Source: UBA8516 sp035455245
GTDB taxonomy: Archaea > Thermoproteota > Nitrososphaeria > Nitrososphaerales > Nitrosopumilaceae
NCBI GenBank assembly: GCA_035455245.1
Contig: DATIFN010000010.1
Location: forward strand, 124,001 to 188,000
Length of the DNA: 64,000 bases
Direction of reading: 5' to 3'
Made by a program: the position numbers and the translations under genes. Shown piece after piece: positions 25,967 to 34,533 of this stretch (the stretch's first letter is position 1; every line of letters begins with the position of its first letter). The notes below the pieces were generated by a model, which searched no databases, was not told where the DNA came from, and was given only the letters and a program-made list of their open reading frames with translations.

Positions 25967-27117
25967 TCGGTTTCTTCCTTTACGATTTGGTCAAGATTCT
26001 TGAGATTTACATCTACACCGTTTGATGTTTTCAAATAATATGCGCCCTTGACACTGTTTGTAATAACCCCGTCCACATTTTTTTTGTCTATCAAAGGCGT
26101 AAGACAAATACAACAATCAGAAAGAAGTTCACCACCTGCGCGTTCTATGTCGTTTAAATGCCCAAGACGTCGAGCCTGCTCCTGAACTGTCCTTGGACAA
26201 AAGATCATGCATCTTTTTTTGAATTCTTTTCCTTTTAGCATTTCAGCAAGATCGGATATTTCATCTAGACCAAGTTGCGGGCTGCCAAGAGCGATAATGT
26301 CTCCAGAATCAGTGGTGTTCAGCTCATCGTGTATTTTTTGTGCTTCTTCTTTTCCAAAATCCATTTTTTCCCCTGGGGCATCACCCAAAGTGAACATTCC
26401 GCATGTACCTGAAGTACCCATTCCGGCGCAAAGTGACTTGCAGCTACGTCTATCTAGTTTGCTTACACCGGAAATGGCGACAGAGCACCCACTTACTTTT
26501 CCTGCAAAGTATCCAAGCATGCCATAAGTCAGCTCATCTTTTTGATCGGTTTTCATCCGTATTGTTAGATTTGGATTTCTTGACTCATCTTTTCTCAGGT
26601 CAGAAAACGGACTTTTTCCAGTCAATGCACTTGCAAGTGCACTAAAAGCCCCCTCTTTGTTTGTTTTAAGGTTTGCCAATGAATTTGCATATATTGCGGC
26701 ATTACTTTCTGCAAAGGACACATGTGTACCTTTTTTCGGTAACTCGAAAATTTCATACGGAATACAAGAAAAGGATGGTATCGCCCCCATTTTTTCGTAT
26801 GAATTTTTTATGCTATTCTGTTTTTTAATAAATTCTTCAGAGATATCATATTTAGAAACTGTATCAGGATCAAATCCCATCGGATTAACAGTAGTCTTTA
26901 CTTTGAACTTTGCATCCTTGCTAAGATTTGCAAGGAATTCTTCTCCCGCATCTCCAATTGTGTTATAGTTAACACCAGAAAGGTGTGCCCATTCAATCTG
27001 AAGCAAGCGGTCAGCATCCGTGGCTTCTCCTATTGCTACCAAAACACGATATGCAAGTGCAAGCGTCTCTCCATGTTCACCCTTCAGAGATGCCTCTTCT
27101 TCTTTCGTTAATTCCAA
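25963..27117 (-). CDS. Phosphomevalonate dehydratase large subunit (aconitase X catalytic)
   Basis: 384 aa catalytic chain of archaeal aconitase X. Diagnostic blocks are HLSGVNYNTIGDAGEEFL near residue 45, the Cys-rich CKSLCAGMGTSGTCGMF and the C-terminal CICLTPLI. The Cys residues are expected to hold an Fe-S cluster. The frame overlaps the small subunit by four bases. It replaces phosphomevalonate kinase-type steps in the archaeal mevalonate pathway. Its start is 65 bases from the divergent nth gene. Confidence 0.9.
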   Translation of the reverse strand: MELTKEEEASLKGEHGETLALAYRVLVAIGEATDADRLLQIEWAHLSGVNYNTIGDAGEEFLANLSKDAKFKVKTTVNPMGFDPDTVSKYDISEEFIKKQNSIKNSYEKMGAIPSFSCIPYEIFELPKKGTHVSFAESNAAIYANSLANLKTNKEGAFSALASALTGKSPFSDLRKDESRNPNLTIRMKTDQKDELTYGMLGYFAGKVSGCSVAISGVSKLDRRSCKSLCAGMGTSGTCGMFTLGDAPGEKMDFGKEEAQKIHDELNTTDSGDIIALGSPQLGLDEISDLAEMLKGKEFKKRCMIFCPRTVQEQARRLGHLNDIERAGGELLSDCCICLTPLIDKKNVDGVITNSVKGAYYLKTSNGVDVNLKNLDQIVKEETE

Positions 27118-27181
27118 TAAGATATCCTAATCTGAACGATATAAAATACTTGTATGGTCTTTATCCTTATAATACAAAAAG

Positions 27182-27850
27182 ATGCAACCAGAACATATGG
27201 AAAAAATTCTACGGGGAATGACAAGAACGATGAATTCTGTCAAACCTACCAGAATGACTGCTCTTAGAGAACTGCATGAGGCAGAGACTGGCGGACCACT
27301 TAGCATACTTATTGGAACAATACTTTCTGCAAGGACAAGGGATGAGAACACCTCGGCTGTTGTCAAAAAATTATTTTCAAAGTACAAGACTGCACATTCC
27401 CTTGCAAGAGCCAAGGTTTCTGATGTCGAGAAGATAATCAAATCTACTGGATTTTTTCATGTAAAAACAAAAAGGATAATCGAGGTTGCATCAATCATCG
27501 ATTCAAAGTATCATGGAAAGGTCCCCGATAATTTGGATGAACTAATCAAACTACCAGGTGTTGGTAGAAAAACGGCAAATTGCGTGCTTGTTTATGCTTT
27601 TGAAAAACCAGCCATACCTGTAGATACTCATGTACACAGGATTTCAAACAGGCTCGGGATGGTAGAAACAAAAACTCCTGAAGAAACTGAATTTGCACTT
27701 ATGGAAAAAATTCCAAAAAAATACTGGCTTCAGATAAATGACACTTTTGTAATGTATGGACAAAACATCTGCAAACCAATTTCCCCCATGTGTGATGTTT
27801 GTCAGATAAAGAAAGAATGCAATTACTACAAAACTAACTTCGCTTCTTAG
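27182..27850 (+). CDS. nth: Endonuclease III (DNA glycosylase/AP lyase)
   Basis: 222 aa base-excision repair enzyme. The helix-hairpin-helix LPGVGRKTANCVLVYAF contains the catalytic Lys, PVDTHVHRISNRLG the catalytic Asp, and CKPISPMCDVCQIKKEC gives the C-X6-C-X2-C-X5-C cluster loop. The 3' end overlaps the opposing hypothetical gene by 17 bases. Confidence 0.94.
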   Translation: MQPEHMEKILRGMTRTMNSVKPTRMTALRELHEAETGGPLSILIGTILSARTRDENTSAVVKKLFSKYKTAHSLARAKVSDVEKIIKSTGFFHVKTKRIIEVASIIDSKYHGKVPDNLDELIKLPGVGRKTANCVLVYAFEKPAIPVDTHVHRISNRLGMVETKTPEETEFALMEKIPKKYWLQINDTFVMYGQNICKPISPMCDVCQIKKECNYYKTNFAS

Positions 27851-28544
27851 TTTTTAGCAAAATTGCTATGACAATTCCAATAGCCACAACAAGAATGTAT
27901 GGCAAATAAAATAATGGATTAGCAGCAGGATTTCCGGAAACAATATTCAGTACGAGGTTTCCCGAATTGGCCGCAGGTGGATCAGCAGAAGATTCCATAC
28001 CGTATACTGAAAAGTCCTTTATCTTATAGTAATCAAGACTCAGGTTCGACACCACGATCCTTTTACCGTTGTTAATTGTTAGACCCAGATCATCTGCATA
28101 TACAACAACTATCTCGTCATCATGGTTCCAACCATTCAGTGGTTGATTATTAAGAACAGTATATCCAGTGTCAGGATTTTGGATTGCAACCCAGAATTTC
28201 ATGTCCGGTGGGCTACCCATTCCAATTTCAACAAATTTGGTTCGGTCTTCCCCGTCATACAGCCTTATTGCTGCATCACCTTGAGGGTTTGCATAGGAAA
28301 TCTGGTTTTCAATATTAAGTTGCCAATTTTTTGTGTGCAAATTTTCAAATGAACCACTGTTTGCATTGCTGCTAACCACATTGAACTGTTCATATGGAAT
28401 GTCGACAGCTTCCGTAAGGACGGATGGGTTTGAGGAAACCTGTGCAAATGCTGGAAGAATTTGTATTAAAAGTATAAAAGATAAAACAATACCTGTATGC
28501 ACAATTTTGGCTGAAATTGGCTTTAATAAAAATCTAGTCAACAA
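27834..28544 (-). CDS. Surface-anchored protein of unknown function
   Basis: 236 aa. An N-terminal signal segment (hydrophobic residues about 15-35, ending ILPAFA) is followed by a beta-rich extracellular domain of about 165 residues and a C-terminal transmembrane helix (LPYILVVAIGIVIAILL) with KTKKRS as a cytosolic stop-transfer tail. No known domain is recognised; the central part loosely resembles concanavalin-like beta sandwiches. Its start overlaps the 3' end of sat by 11 bases. Confidence 0.75.
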   Translation of the reverse strand: MLTRFLLKPISAKIVHTGIVLSFILLIQILPAFAQVSSNPSVLTEAVDIPYEQFNVVSSNANSGSFENLHTKNWQLNIENQISYANPQGDAAIRLYDGEDRTKFVEIGMGSPPDMKFWVAIQNPDTGYTVLNNQPLNGWNHDDEIVVVYADDLGLTINNGKRIVVSNLSLDYYKIKDFSVYGMESSADPPAANSGNLVLNIVSGNPAANPLFYLPYILVVAIGIVIAILLKTKKRS

Positions 28545-29688
28545 ATGGTTTGTTCCAATTCATTATAATCTTAGATACTTCTGGGCGTATCATGTATTCG
28601 GAGGGAATTTGTCCTTCAAGTATCATGGTTCGTAATTTAGTGCCGCTGAGCTGTTCTTGAAATTCCATTCCATGTGGGCAGTTCCTTTCGCTTGCAAAGG
28701 AAAGACATTTTTTGCAATAAAAAAATGCTGGATAAAATATTGGTTCTATCCCTAGATCAGGGAATTCCCCGAATATCTTCTGAGCTGCAAATGGATCATA
28801 GAAAGTTCCAACACCGGCATGATCGCGACCTATTATAATGTGCGTGCAACCAAAGTTCTTCCTCATTATCGCATGGTGAATCGCTTCTTTTGGTCCAGCA
28901 TATCTCATCTCTGTGTGAAGTGTTGCCAGAGAACATCTGCCCTCTGGATAATAGTGTTTGATGAGTGTCTCATATGCACTTACTATGACTTCGTCGCTAA
29001 AGTCACCGGACTTTTTCTTTCCTATTAGCGGATTAATAAAAAGACCATCGTGGGTATTCAGGGACGCTTTTTGAAGCATTTCATGTGCAACGTGTGGCAC
29101 GTTTCTGGTTTGGAATGCTACGATTGTCTTCCAACCGGCTCTTTCAAAACTTGCCCTTGTTTCTGTCGGGGTTTTTCTATATTTTCTTATAGGAATTTCT
29201 TTTGGTCTTTTCATAAAGTCAATTTTCCCAGCTACAAGAACATCTTGCATTGAAATGGTTTTTGCCACACCCGGGTGTTTTGGATCTGTCGTTCCATAGA
29301 CGCCTTTTGAAGTCATAGTTTTGTCAAAAGCGTATACATCTTCTACCTTTAAAATAGCAAAATCATCGCCTTCTGGATTTTTCAAGAGAACGTCGCAAGC
29401 ATCTTTCATTTTTGCAGCAGTCTGCTTGTCAACGTCTAAAACTATCGGTATTGTCCAGGGTAGATCATTTGATAATCTCCCTTTGTTAACCACACTTTCG
29501 AAGTCTTCTTGCAGTAAGAATCCCTCAAGTGGACTAAAAATACCATCTGCGATGTTTTCAACATCGTTTGCTAAATCTGTATCAACTGAAAGGGTAAACA
29601 TTCCCGTTGGGTTTTTTGTTGTAAATCTGTTTACAAGTTTACCGCCATGTGGAACAGCAATGCCGTTGCTTTTTTCCAAAAGACTCAC
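28534..29688 (-). CDS. sat: Sulfate adenylyltransferase (ATP sulfurylase)
   Basis: 384 aa, activating sulfate to APS. Active-site motifs are FQTRNVPHVAHEML (QTRNxxHxxHE) and IIGRDHAGVGTFYD. A Cys-rich CKKCLSFASERNCPHG near the C-terminus fits a zinc site found in archaeal/bacterial single-chain forms. It overlaps cysH upstream by four bases, making an assimilatory sulfate reduction operon cysH-sat. Homomeric Sat rather than CysDN. Confidence 0.93.
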   Translation of the reverse strand: MSLLEKSNGIAVPHGGKLVNRFTTKNPTGMFTLSVDTDLANDVENIADGIFSPLEGFLLQEDFESVVNKGRLSNDLPWTIPIVLDVDKQTAAKMKDACDVLLKNPEGDDFAILKVEDVYAFDKTMTSKGVYGTTDPKHPGVAKTISMQDVLVAGKIDFMKRPKEIPIRKYRKTPTETRASFERAGWKTIVAFQTRNVPHVAHEMLQKASLNTHDGLFINPLIGKKKSGDFSDEVIVSAYETLIKHYYPEGRCSLATLHTEMRYAGPKEAIHHAIMRKNFGCTHIIIGRDHAGVGTFYDPFAAQKIFGEFPDLGIEPIFYPAFFYCKKCLSFASERNCPHGMEFQEQLSGTKLRTMILEGQIPSEYMIRPEVSKIIMNWNKPFVD

Positions 29689-30431
29689 TTGTTACCGTGA
29701 TCTGCGTGTAATCCGCATTCCTTTTCTGGATCGGTTTCCCACCACCAGCGACCCGCTCTAAGATCTTCACCTGGTTTTATTGCACGGGTGCAAGGTTCAC
29801 AACCAATACTCGGATATCCCTTGTCATGAAGTTTGTTGTAAGGAATTTTGTTTGTCTTAATGTACTCCCATACTTGTTCCCATTTCCATTCAATTATCGG
29901 GTTTACCTTGATCATGTTGTTGTGTTGTTCATCCACTTCGATTCTTTTAGAATCGGCCCTGTTTTGTGTTTGATCACCTCGCAATCCAGTTATCCATCCA
30001 TCCAAAGTAGCCAGCATTTTATTTAACGGGTGAACCTTTCTTATTCCGCAACAGAGCTTCCTGTTGCCAATACTTTCGTAAAATAGGTTCATTCCGTTTA
30101 CCCGGACCATCTGTTCCACTTCATTTTGATCCGGAAACATGACTTCGATGTTTATGTTGTATTTGTTTCGAATCTCATCCATCACATCATATGTTTCCTG
30201 ATTAAGCCTTCCCGTGTCAAGCGTGAAGATTCTAGCCTTTGGATTTATCTCCATCAGCATGTCTATGACCACGACATCTTCCGCGCCAAAACTTGATGCA
30301 AATGCAACCTTGGGATGAAGATTGTCAATAGTCCACTTTAGAATTTCCTGAGGAGTTTTCAGGGTGTTGTTTAGTTGATTTATTTGTTCAGCTGTAAATT
30401 TTCCCATAAAAACCGTCTCTGATTTGGCCAT
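29685..30431 (-). CDS. cysH: APS/PAPS reductase
   Basis: 248 aa, reducing activated sulfate to sulfite with thioredoxin. The N-terminal ASSFGAEDVVVIDML is the PP-loop-like nucleotide site. Cysteine pairs CCGIRK and CEPC mark the 4Fe-4S-containing branch that generally uses APS. No APS kinase gene is nearby, which supports APS as substrate. First gene of the cysH-sat operon; divergent from the ThiI-like gene. Confidence 0.9.
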   Translation of the reverse strand: MAKSETVFMGKFTAEQINQLNNTLKTPQEILKWTIDNLHPKVAFASSFGAEDVVVIDMLMEINPKARIFTLDTGRLNQETYDVMDEIRNKYNINIEVMFPDQNEVEQMVRVNGMNLFYESIGNRKLCCGIRKVHPLNKMLATLDGWITGLRGDQTQNRADSKRIEVDEQHNNMIKVNPIIEWKWEQVWEYIKTNKIPYNKLHDKGYPSIGCEPCTRAIKPGEDLRAGRWWWETDPEKECGLHADHGNK

Positions 30432-30469
30432 ATAATTATTGCTAGGTTCTATGAGGCATCATCCTAGAG

Positions 30470-30479
30470 TTATAAATGA
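30470..30479 (+). promoter_or_regulatory. TATA box of the ThiI-like gene
   Basis: GTTATAAATG is centred about 25 bases before ATG 30499, the leaderless spacing. This argues against the upstream TTG at 30439, which would start only seven bases from the divergent cysH start. Confidence 0.55.
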
Positions 30480-30498
30480 CTTTGAATTAAGAATTAAA

Positions 30499-31629
30499 AT
30501 GAATGAAAATACGGTAGTTGTTGTTTTTCCTTCTTTGTTTTCTCTCAATAAAATGGATTATCTCGTATCAAGCATATCTACCATCCTTAAATTAAAGAAA
30601 TTAAGTTTTAGCAAAATCCGCAGAAATGGTTCTGTAATTATAGTAGAAACAGATGATCCTGTATTTGCTTCATCTGCAATAGGTTCGCTTTTTGGAATTG
30701 AAAAAATAGCTATTGCTAAAGAGACAAAAAACAGTTTTAATGTCATAGTATCTGCAATAACAACTGTTGGCACAAATCTTCTTTTAAGAGGAGAAAGATT
30801 TTATGTCAAGGTGGAGGGCACTGGGAAGGAATACGTACCAAAGGACATAGAACTTGCAGCTACATCATCGTTGATAGAAAAAACGGTTGATTTTCAAACG
30901 AAACCAGGTACAGAATCAGATCATGACAAAATCATTTACACGTATATTACAAAATCTCACGCCTATGTGTGTATTTTTATAGACAAATGCTGGGGAGGAG
31001 TTCCCTACCAATCACAAAACGAAAAAGCTCTTTGTGGGATATATGATGAAATTTCAGTAATATCATGCCTTCAAACCCTCAAGATGGGCTTTGATGTAAA
31101 GATTCTAGTTTGTTATACTAATGAATTGGAACTCCTCAGGATGGTGAAAATGATAAACCAAGTTCTACCTAAACTCTTACAAACCAAGATTGAATTACAT
31201 TTTTGTAGACTTGACATTAAATCATCAGGAGGATCAATTTTATTTAAAATTGCTATAATTACAGAGATCCTTGTTTCTCTGGCGAAAGAAACTAAGATGG
31301 ATAGAATATCACTCGCGATTTCACCGCTAATATTCCCTGCATGGTTCATAGAATACAACGCGAAGAGTGTGTTTCAAAAGGGAGTTATTCCTTGGTTTCC
31401 TCTTTCAGGTATAGATAATAGTATTTTTGAGACAGCTAATGAGATTGGTTTGGGAAAATATATGTCTAAAATTGAGAGTTTGTGCAAGACGAGGTTCAAG
31501 AAAGATTTGTCAAAAGACAAAGTTTCCAGAGTTTCTCAGAATTCATTTCTCGGCCTAAAGACAATCACCATCACACCTGGTCCAAAAAACATACATGAGA
31601 TAATTGACTCGTTAAAATCAAATCATTGA
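30499..31629 (+). CDS. ThiI-like protein with THUMP domain and degenerate PP-loop
   Basis: 376 aa from ATG 30499. The N-terminal ferredoxin-like/THUMP region (RGERFYVKVEGTGKEYVPKDIELAA) resembles ThiI, the tRNA 4-thiouridine synthase. The C-terminal half keeps the ThiI-type alpha/beta layout, but the ATP-pyrophosphatase SGGxDS loop is replaced by ALCGIYDEIS near 31026-31055. The protein should bind tRNA through THUMP but may not adenylate it. It is divergent from cysH-sat. A pseudoenzyme, a divergent modification enzyme or a partner of another subunit are possible. Confidence 0.7.
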   Translation: MNENTVVVVFPSLFSLNKMDYLVSSISTILKLKKLSFSKIRRNGSVIIVETDDPVFASSAIGSLFGIEKIAIAKETKNSFNVIVSAITTVGTNLLLRGERFYVKVEGTGKEYVPKDIELAATSSLIEKTVDFQTKPGTESDHDKIIYTYITKSHAYVCIFIDKCWGGVPYQSQNEKALCGIYDEISVISCLQTLKMGFDVKILVCYTNELELLRMVKMINQVLPKLLQTKIELHFCRLDIKSSGGSILFKIAIITEILVSLAKETKMDRISLAISPLIFPAWFIEYNAKSVFQKGVIPWFPLSGIDNSIFETANEIGLGKYMSKIESLCKTRFKKDLSKDKVSRVSQNSFLGLKTITITPGPKNIHEIIDSLKSNH

Positions 31630-31662
31630 GAATTTAAACAGGAAATGAGCTGATCTGAATCT

Positions 31663-32892
31663 GTGATAAAGTTAGGGCAATTTATCTATCCATGGGGGAA
31701 TGGTCATTATAATAGAATGATGTCACTTGACAGAGTTCTTCCAGATTATATCAAAGACGAGTTTGAAATGCACTATTGCAGCAAGGGAGAAGTCTATCAA
31801 AAATTGTTACAAAAATTTCCGCAAAAAAAACAACAGATCCATGAAATTTTAATGCCAACACCGATTGATGGAAAACGTGGACCCAGTATCACTCTTTCTA
31901 TGTTGAATCTTTTGTTACCAGTTTCTGGAAATCCTCCACTTTTAATTCAAATTTCAGATTACCTAAAAAAGGAAGCAAGTCTTTACAATGCACAAAAATT
32001 TGATTTGGTAATAAACGATGGAGACATGGGTTCCAATGTATTATCTGAAAGACGTGGCATCAAATCAGTTTTTGTTACAAATCAATTCAGACCAAAACTT
32101 TGGAGATCACATTTTTTCTTTTATCCATCATTAATGTACATATCAAAACAGATTGCCAGGGCTACAAAGATAGTTGTTGCAGATTCAGCCCCTCCAAATA
32201 CCATATGCGAATACAATTTGAATTTCCCAGATAAAATAAAACAAAAAGTTGTCTACGCTGGCCATTTTAGTAATGTTATGATAAGAAATCATAGTCCAAA
32301 AACAGATTTAGAAAAATTGATTGAAAATACAGATTTTGGATATTGGATGCAAACCGGGAACAAGGCAACAAAAGAATTTACAGATATAAAATATGAGGAG
32401 GTTTTTCACTCTGAGGGAATGAAAAATAAAAAACGGCTTGTTTCACATGCACAGAGTATCCCTCCTCTAGAAAGAGTGAAAGGAAAAGATGGTAAGACAT
32501 ATTCTATTTCAGACGCGCTTGAGCATAATATTGATTGGATTCAAATCGATGTTGGATTTTTGTCAGAACAAGAAAAAGATACAACTTTGAATTTATGCAA
32601 ATATGCTGTGATAAATGGTTCTCATACGGCAATGGGAGAAATCATTGGGATCAAAGCAAAACCGATCATAGGAATTCCTGTTTATGACGAACATACAAAC
32701 CAGATAAAATGGACAGAAGAGAGAGGCCTTGGAATTCTTGCAAATAATACAAGAGAGGCGGTACGAGCAGTTTACACCATACAAGACAATTATAACAAAT
32801 ATGAAGAACGACTTACGGAATTTGCTAGGAATTTTGATAAAAATGGAGCTCAAAACACGTCACAACTAATTGCAGAAATGCTTGAGAGCTAG
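31663..32892 (+). CDS. Glycosyltransferase-like protein (GT28/MJ1255-type)
   Basis: 409 aa from a GTG start. The N-terminal GQFIYPWGNGHYNRMMSLDRVLP matches the GHxxR region of glycosyltransferases related to MurG/MJ1255. A second Rossmann-like half near residues 290-390 includes NGSHTAMGEIIGIKAKPIIGIPVYDEHTNQI, the usual donor-sugar site (G.....E...KP....P...EQ). No membrane segment is seen. The acceptor and donor are unknown; surface glycan or lipid glycosylation is an inference. Confidence 0.75.
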   Translation: MIKLGQFIYPWGNGHYNRMMSLDRVLPDYIKDEFEMHYCSKGEVYQKLLQKFPQKKQQIHEILMPTPIDGKRGPSITLSMLNLLLPVSGNPPLLIQISDYLKKEASLYNAQKFDLVINDGDMGSNVLSERRGIKSVFVTNQFRPKLWRSHFFFYPSLMYISKQIARATKIVVADSAPPNTICEYNLNFPDKIKQKVVYAGHFSNVMIRNHSPKTDLEKLIENTDFGYWMQTGNKATKEFTDIKYEEVFHSEGMKNKKRLVSHAQSIPPLERVKGKDGKTYSISDALEHNIDWIQIDVGFLSEQEKDTTLNLCKYAVINGSHTAMGEIIGIKAKPIIGIPVYDEHTNQIKWTEERGLGILANNTREAVRAVYTIQDNYNKYEERLTEFARNFDKNGAQNTSQLIAEMLES

Positions 32893-32898
32893 AAAGAA

Positions 32899-32906
32899 TT
32901 ATAATT
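32899..32906 (+). promoter_or_regulatory. TATA box of the hairpin RNA candidate
   Basis: TTATAATT, centred 25-26 bases before position 32928, which is the first base of the long hairpin stem. Confidence 0.5.
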
Positions 32907-32927
32907 TTTCAGTATGAATTAGGAGAT

Positions 32928-32993
32928 CTGGTACGCGGCATTTTCGATGGGCGAACTGACCGTAAGGGATGACGACATAGACCGCGTACCAGA
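32928..32993 (+). ncRNA. Candidate structured RNA with an 11-bp terminal stem
   Basis: CTGGTACGCGG at 32928-32938 pairs perfectly with CCGCGTACCAG at 32982-32992. Inside it, CTGA and GATGA flank a CC-GTAA-GG mini-hairpin, as in L7Ae-binding kink-loops, and AGA follows the 9-bp core stem as an H/ACA-type ANA box would. A TATA box sits at the right distance. An alternative is a 23-codon frame (ATG 32947 to stop 33018, MGELTVRDDD...). I prefer RNA but cannot exclude a small protein. Confidence 0.5.
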
Positions 32994-33027
32994 ATTGACC
33001 AAAAGCTTTTATGGATAATTTTGATGA

Positions 33028-33258
33028 GTGGCGTCATTGACTGATTGCCCCGAATGTGCAGCAAAGCAGATAGTTACTGAGATGAAATTTGATTTGAATA
33101 CAAAACACTTTATCTGTAAAAAATGTGGGTTATATGCAACGAGGGAACAAATAAGCGATATAAGAGATAGACTGAATCGTCGCGAGAGGACACGTGAGGA
33201 TAAGCATGATGAGTACAGAGATTGGTGGCAATCGAGTAAGAAAGATAAACAGAATTAA
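33028..33258 (+). CDS. Zinc-ribbon protein, 76 aa
   Basis: From a GTG start: CPECAAKQIV...FICKKCGLYATREQ gives two CxxC pairs, a zinc ribbon. The second half is a strongly charged helix (RDRLNRRERTREDKHDEYRDWWQ). No family with known function is recognised. It is followed after 16 bases by a 130-aa acidic-tail protein on the same strand, so the two may be co-transcribed. Basic and acidic partners might interact, which is inference only. Confidence 0.75.
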   Translation: MASLTDCPECAAKQIVTEMKFDLNTKHFICKKCGLYATREQISDIRDRLNRRERTREDKHDEYRDWWQSSKKDKQN

Positions 33259-33274
33259 TTGTTGGATGAAATAA

Positions 33275-33667
33275 ATGGCAAAAGAACTTCCAAAATGGGC
33301 TCAAGATGAAATAAAAAATGCCAAGTTCGGGAAACCTGAATCACAAACAAGAACAGGATACATTCTTGAGATATACGAAAAAGACATGAAAATTGATGTT
33401 CAACTGTATGAAGAGGTTGAGGATGGAAGACACATCATAACTTTAGATATTCCAAAGAAAGTAAAGATGGCTGATTTGATGAAGGGTGTTGTGTATGAAT
33501 TCACTTTTAATTCGTTGAAGGCACCTTTAAGCAAAAAACTTTTTGAGTTCCTAAAAAAAGAAATGGAAATCGAGATGGATGCCATATACCAGTTTGATCT
33601 AACTGATTTAGAATCGATGGATGTTGGCTCCGATACAACAGGTTCTACAGAATCTGAAGAAGAATAG
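33275..33667 (+). CDS. Small acidic-tail protein of unknown function
   Basis: 130 aa. An alpha-beta N-terminal domain of about 100 residues (SQTRTGYILEIYEKDMKIDVQLYE...) is followed by an acidic, Ser/Thr-rich tail (DVGSDTTGSTESEEE). No motif is recognised. The distinct codon use and stable frame argue for a real gene. It sits directly behind the zinc-ribbon gene. Confidence 0.7.
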   Translation: MAKELPKWAQDEIKNAKFGKPESQTRTGYILEIYEKDMKIDVQLYEEVEDGRHIITLDIPKKVKMADLMKGVVYEFTFNSLKAPLSKKLFEFLKKEMEIEMDAIYQFDLTDLESMDVGSDTTGSTESEEE

Positions 33668-33703
33668 AGAATTATTAATTAAATAATTTTCTCTGAGAAT
33701 TTA

Positions 33704-34504
33704 TTATTTTTGTGACTTCAGCTGTTTCCGAAAAGCTTCTCCTAAGATCGGGTTTATCAAATATGGGATTGTATGCTTTAACCATACAGCCACTCTTACG
33801 AATGACGGTACAATCATCTCAAGCCTTGGTGAAGATGAGGCTTTTACTATTGCCTTTGCTACAGTTTTTGAACTAAGTGATGTTGGTGAATACTTTGGCA
33901 TTGATTTGAATGAAGGGTGATCGAAAAAATTAGTTTGAACCATTATTGGACTTACCACAGTAATACCTACACCGGATCCTTTTAATTCGTGATACAGGCC
34001 TTCCGAGAATCCCAACATAGCAAATTTTGATGCGCAATATGAGGCAATTCCTGGAAGACCAAAGCTTGCTGCAACGGAAGCTACATTTACTATGTGGCCA
34101 TTCTTTCGTTCTAACATTTTTGGAAGGAAAGCCTTGATACAATAAACCATTCCAAAGTAATTGGTTTCCATCTGGGATTCTATTTCATTTACTTTTAATT
34201 CAAGAACTGGTCCATAAATTGCGAAACCTGCATTATTAACCAGGATATCAATTCTGCCAAATTTATCTAGAACAATTTTACTCATTTGTTCTACTTCTTG
34301 CCATTTAGAAACATCGCATTGACACACTAGAATCTCATTTCCATATTTTGCTAAATTTTTTGCTACAGACTCTAGATTTTCTTTCCTTCTTGCAACAAGG
34401 ACAACAGAACTTTTTCGTTTAGAAAATTCTATTGCTGATGCCTCACCAATCCCACTTGATGCTCCTGTAATTAATACAACTTTATCATAGAAATCCATAA
34501 ACAA
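33704..34504 (-). CDS. Short-chain dehydrogenase/reductase
   Basis: 266 aa. The NAD(P) site TGASSGIGEAS lies near residues 14-24, with NNAGFAIYG, and the catalytic Ser-Tyr-Lys as NVASVAAS...YCASK. The C-terminus (KHTIPYLINPILGEAF) is slightly hydrophobic. It follows the flippase-like gene by 29 bases on the same strand. The substrate cannot be assigned; lipid or isoprenoid-alcohol metabolism would fit the neighbour. Confidence 0.88.
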   Translation of the reverse strand: MFMDFYDKVVLITGASSGIGEASAIEFSKRKSSVVLVARRKENLESVAKNLAKYGNEILVCQCDVSKWQEVEQMSKIVLDKFGRIDILVNNAGFAIYGPVLELKVNEIESQMETNYFGMVYCIKAFLPKMLERKNGHIVNVASVAASFGLPGIASYCASKFAMLGFSEGLYHELKGSGVGITVVSPIMVQTNFFDHPSFKSMPKYSPTSLSSKTVAKAIVKASSSPRLEMIVPSFVRVAVWLKHTIPYLINPILGEAFRKQLKSQK

Positions 34505-34533
34505 AAAGTATCTAGTTGAAAATAAAGTGCTTT

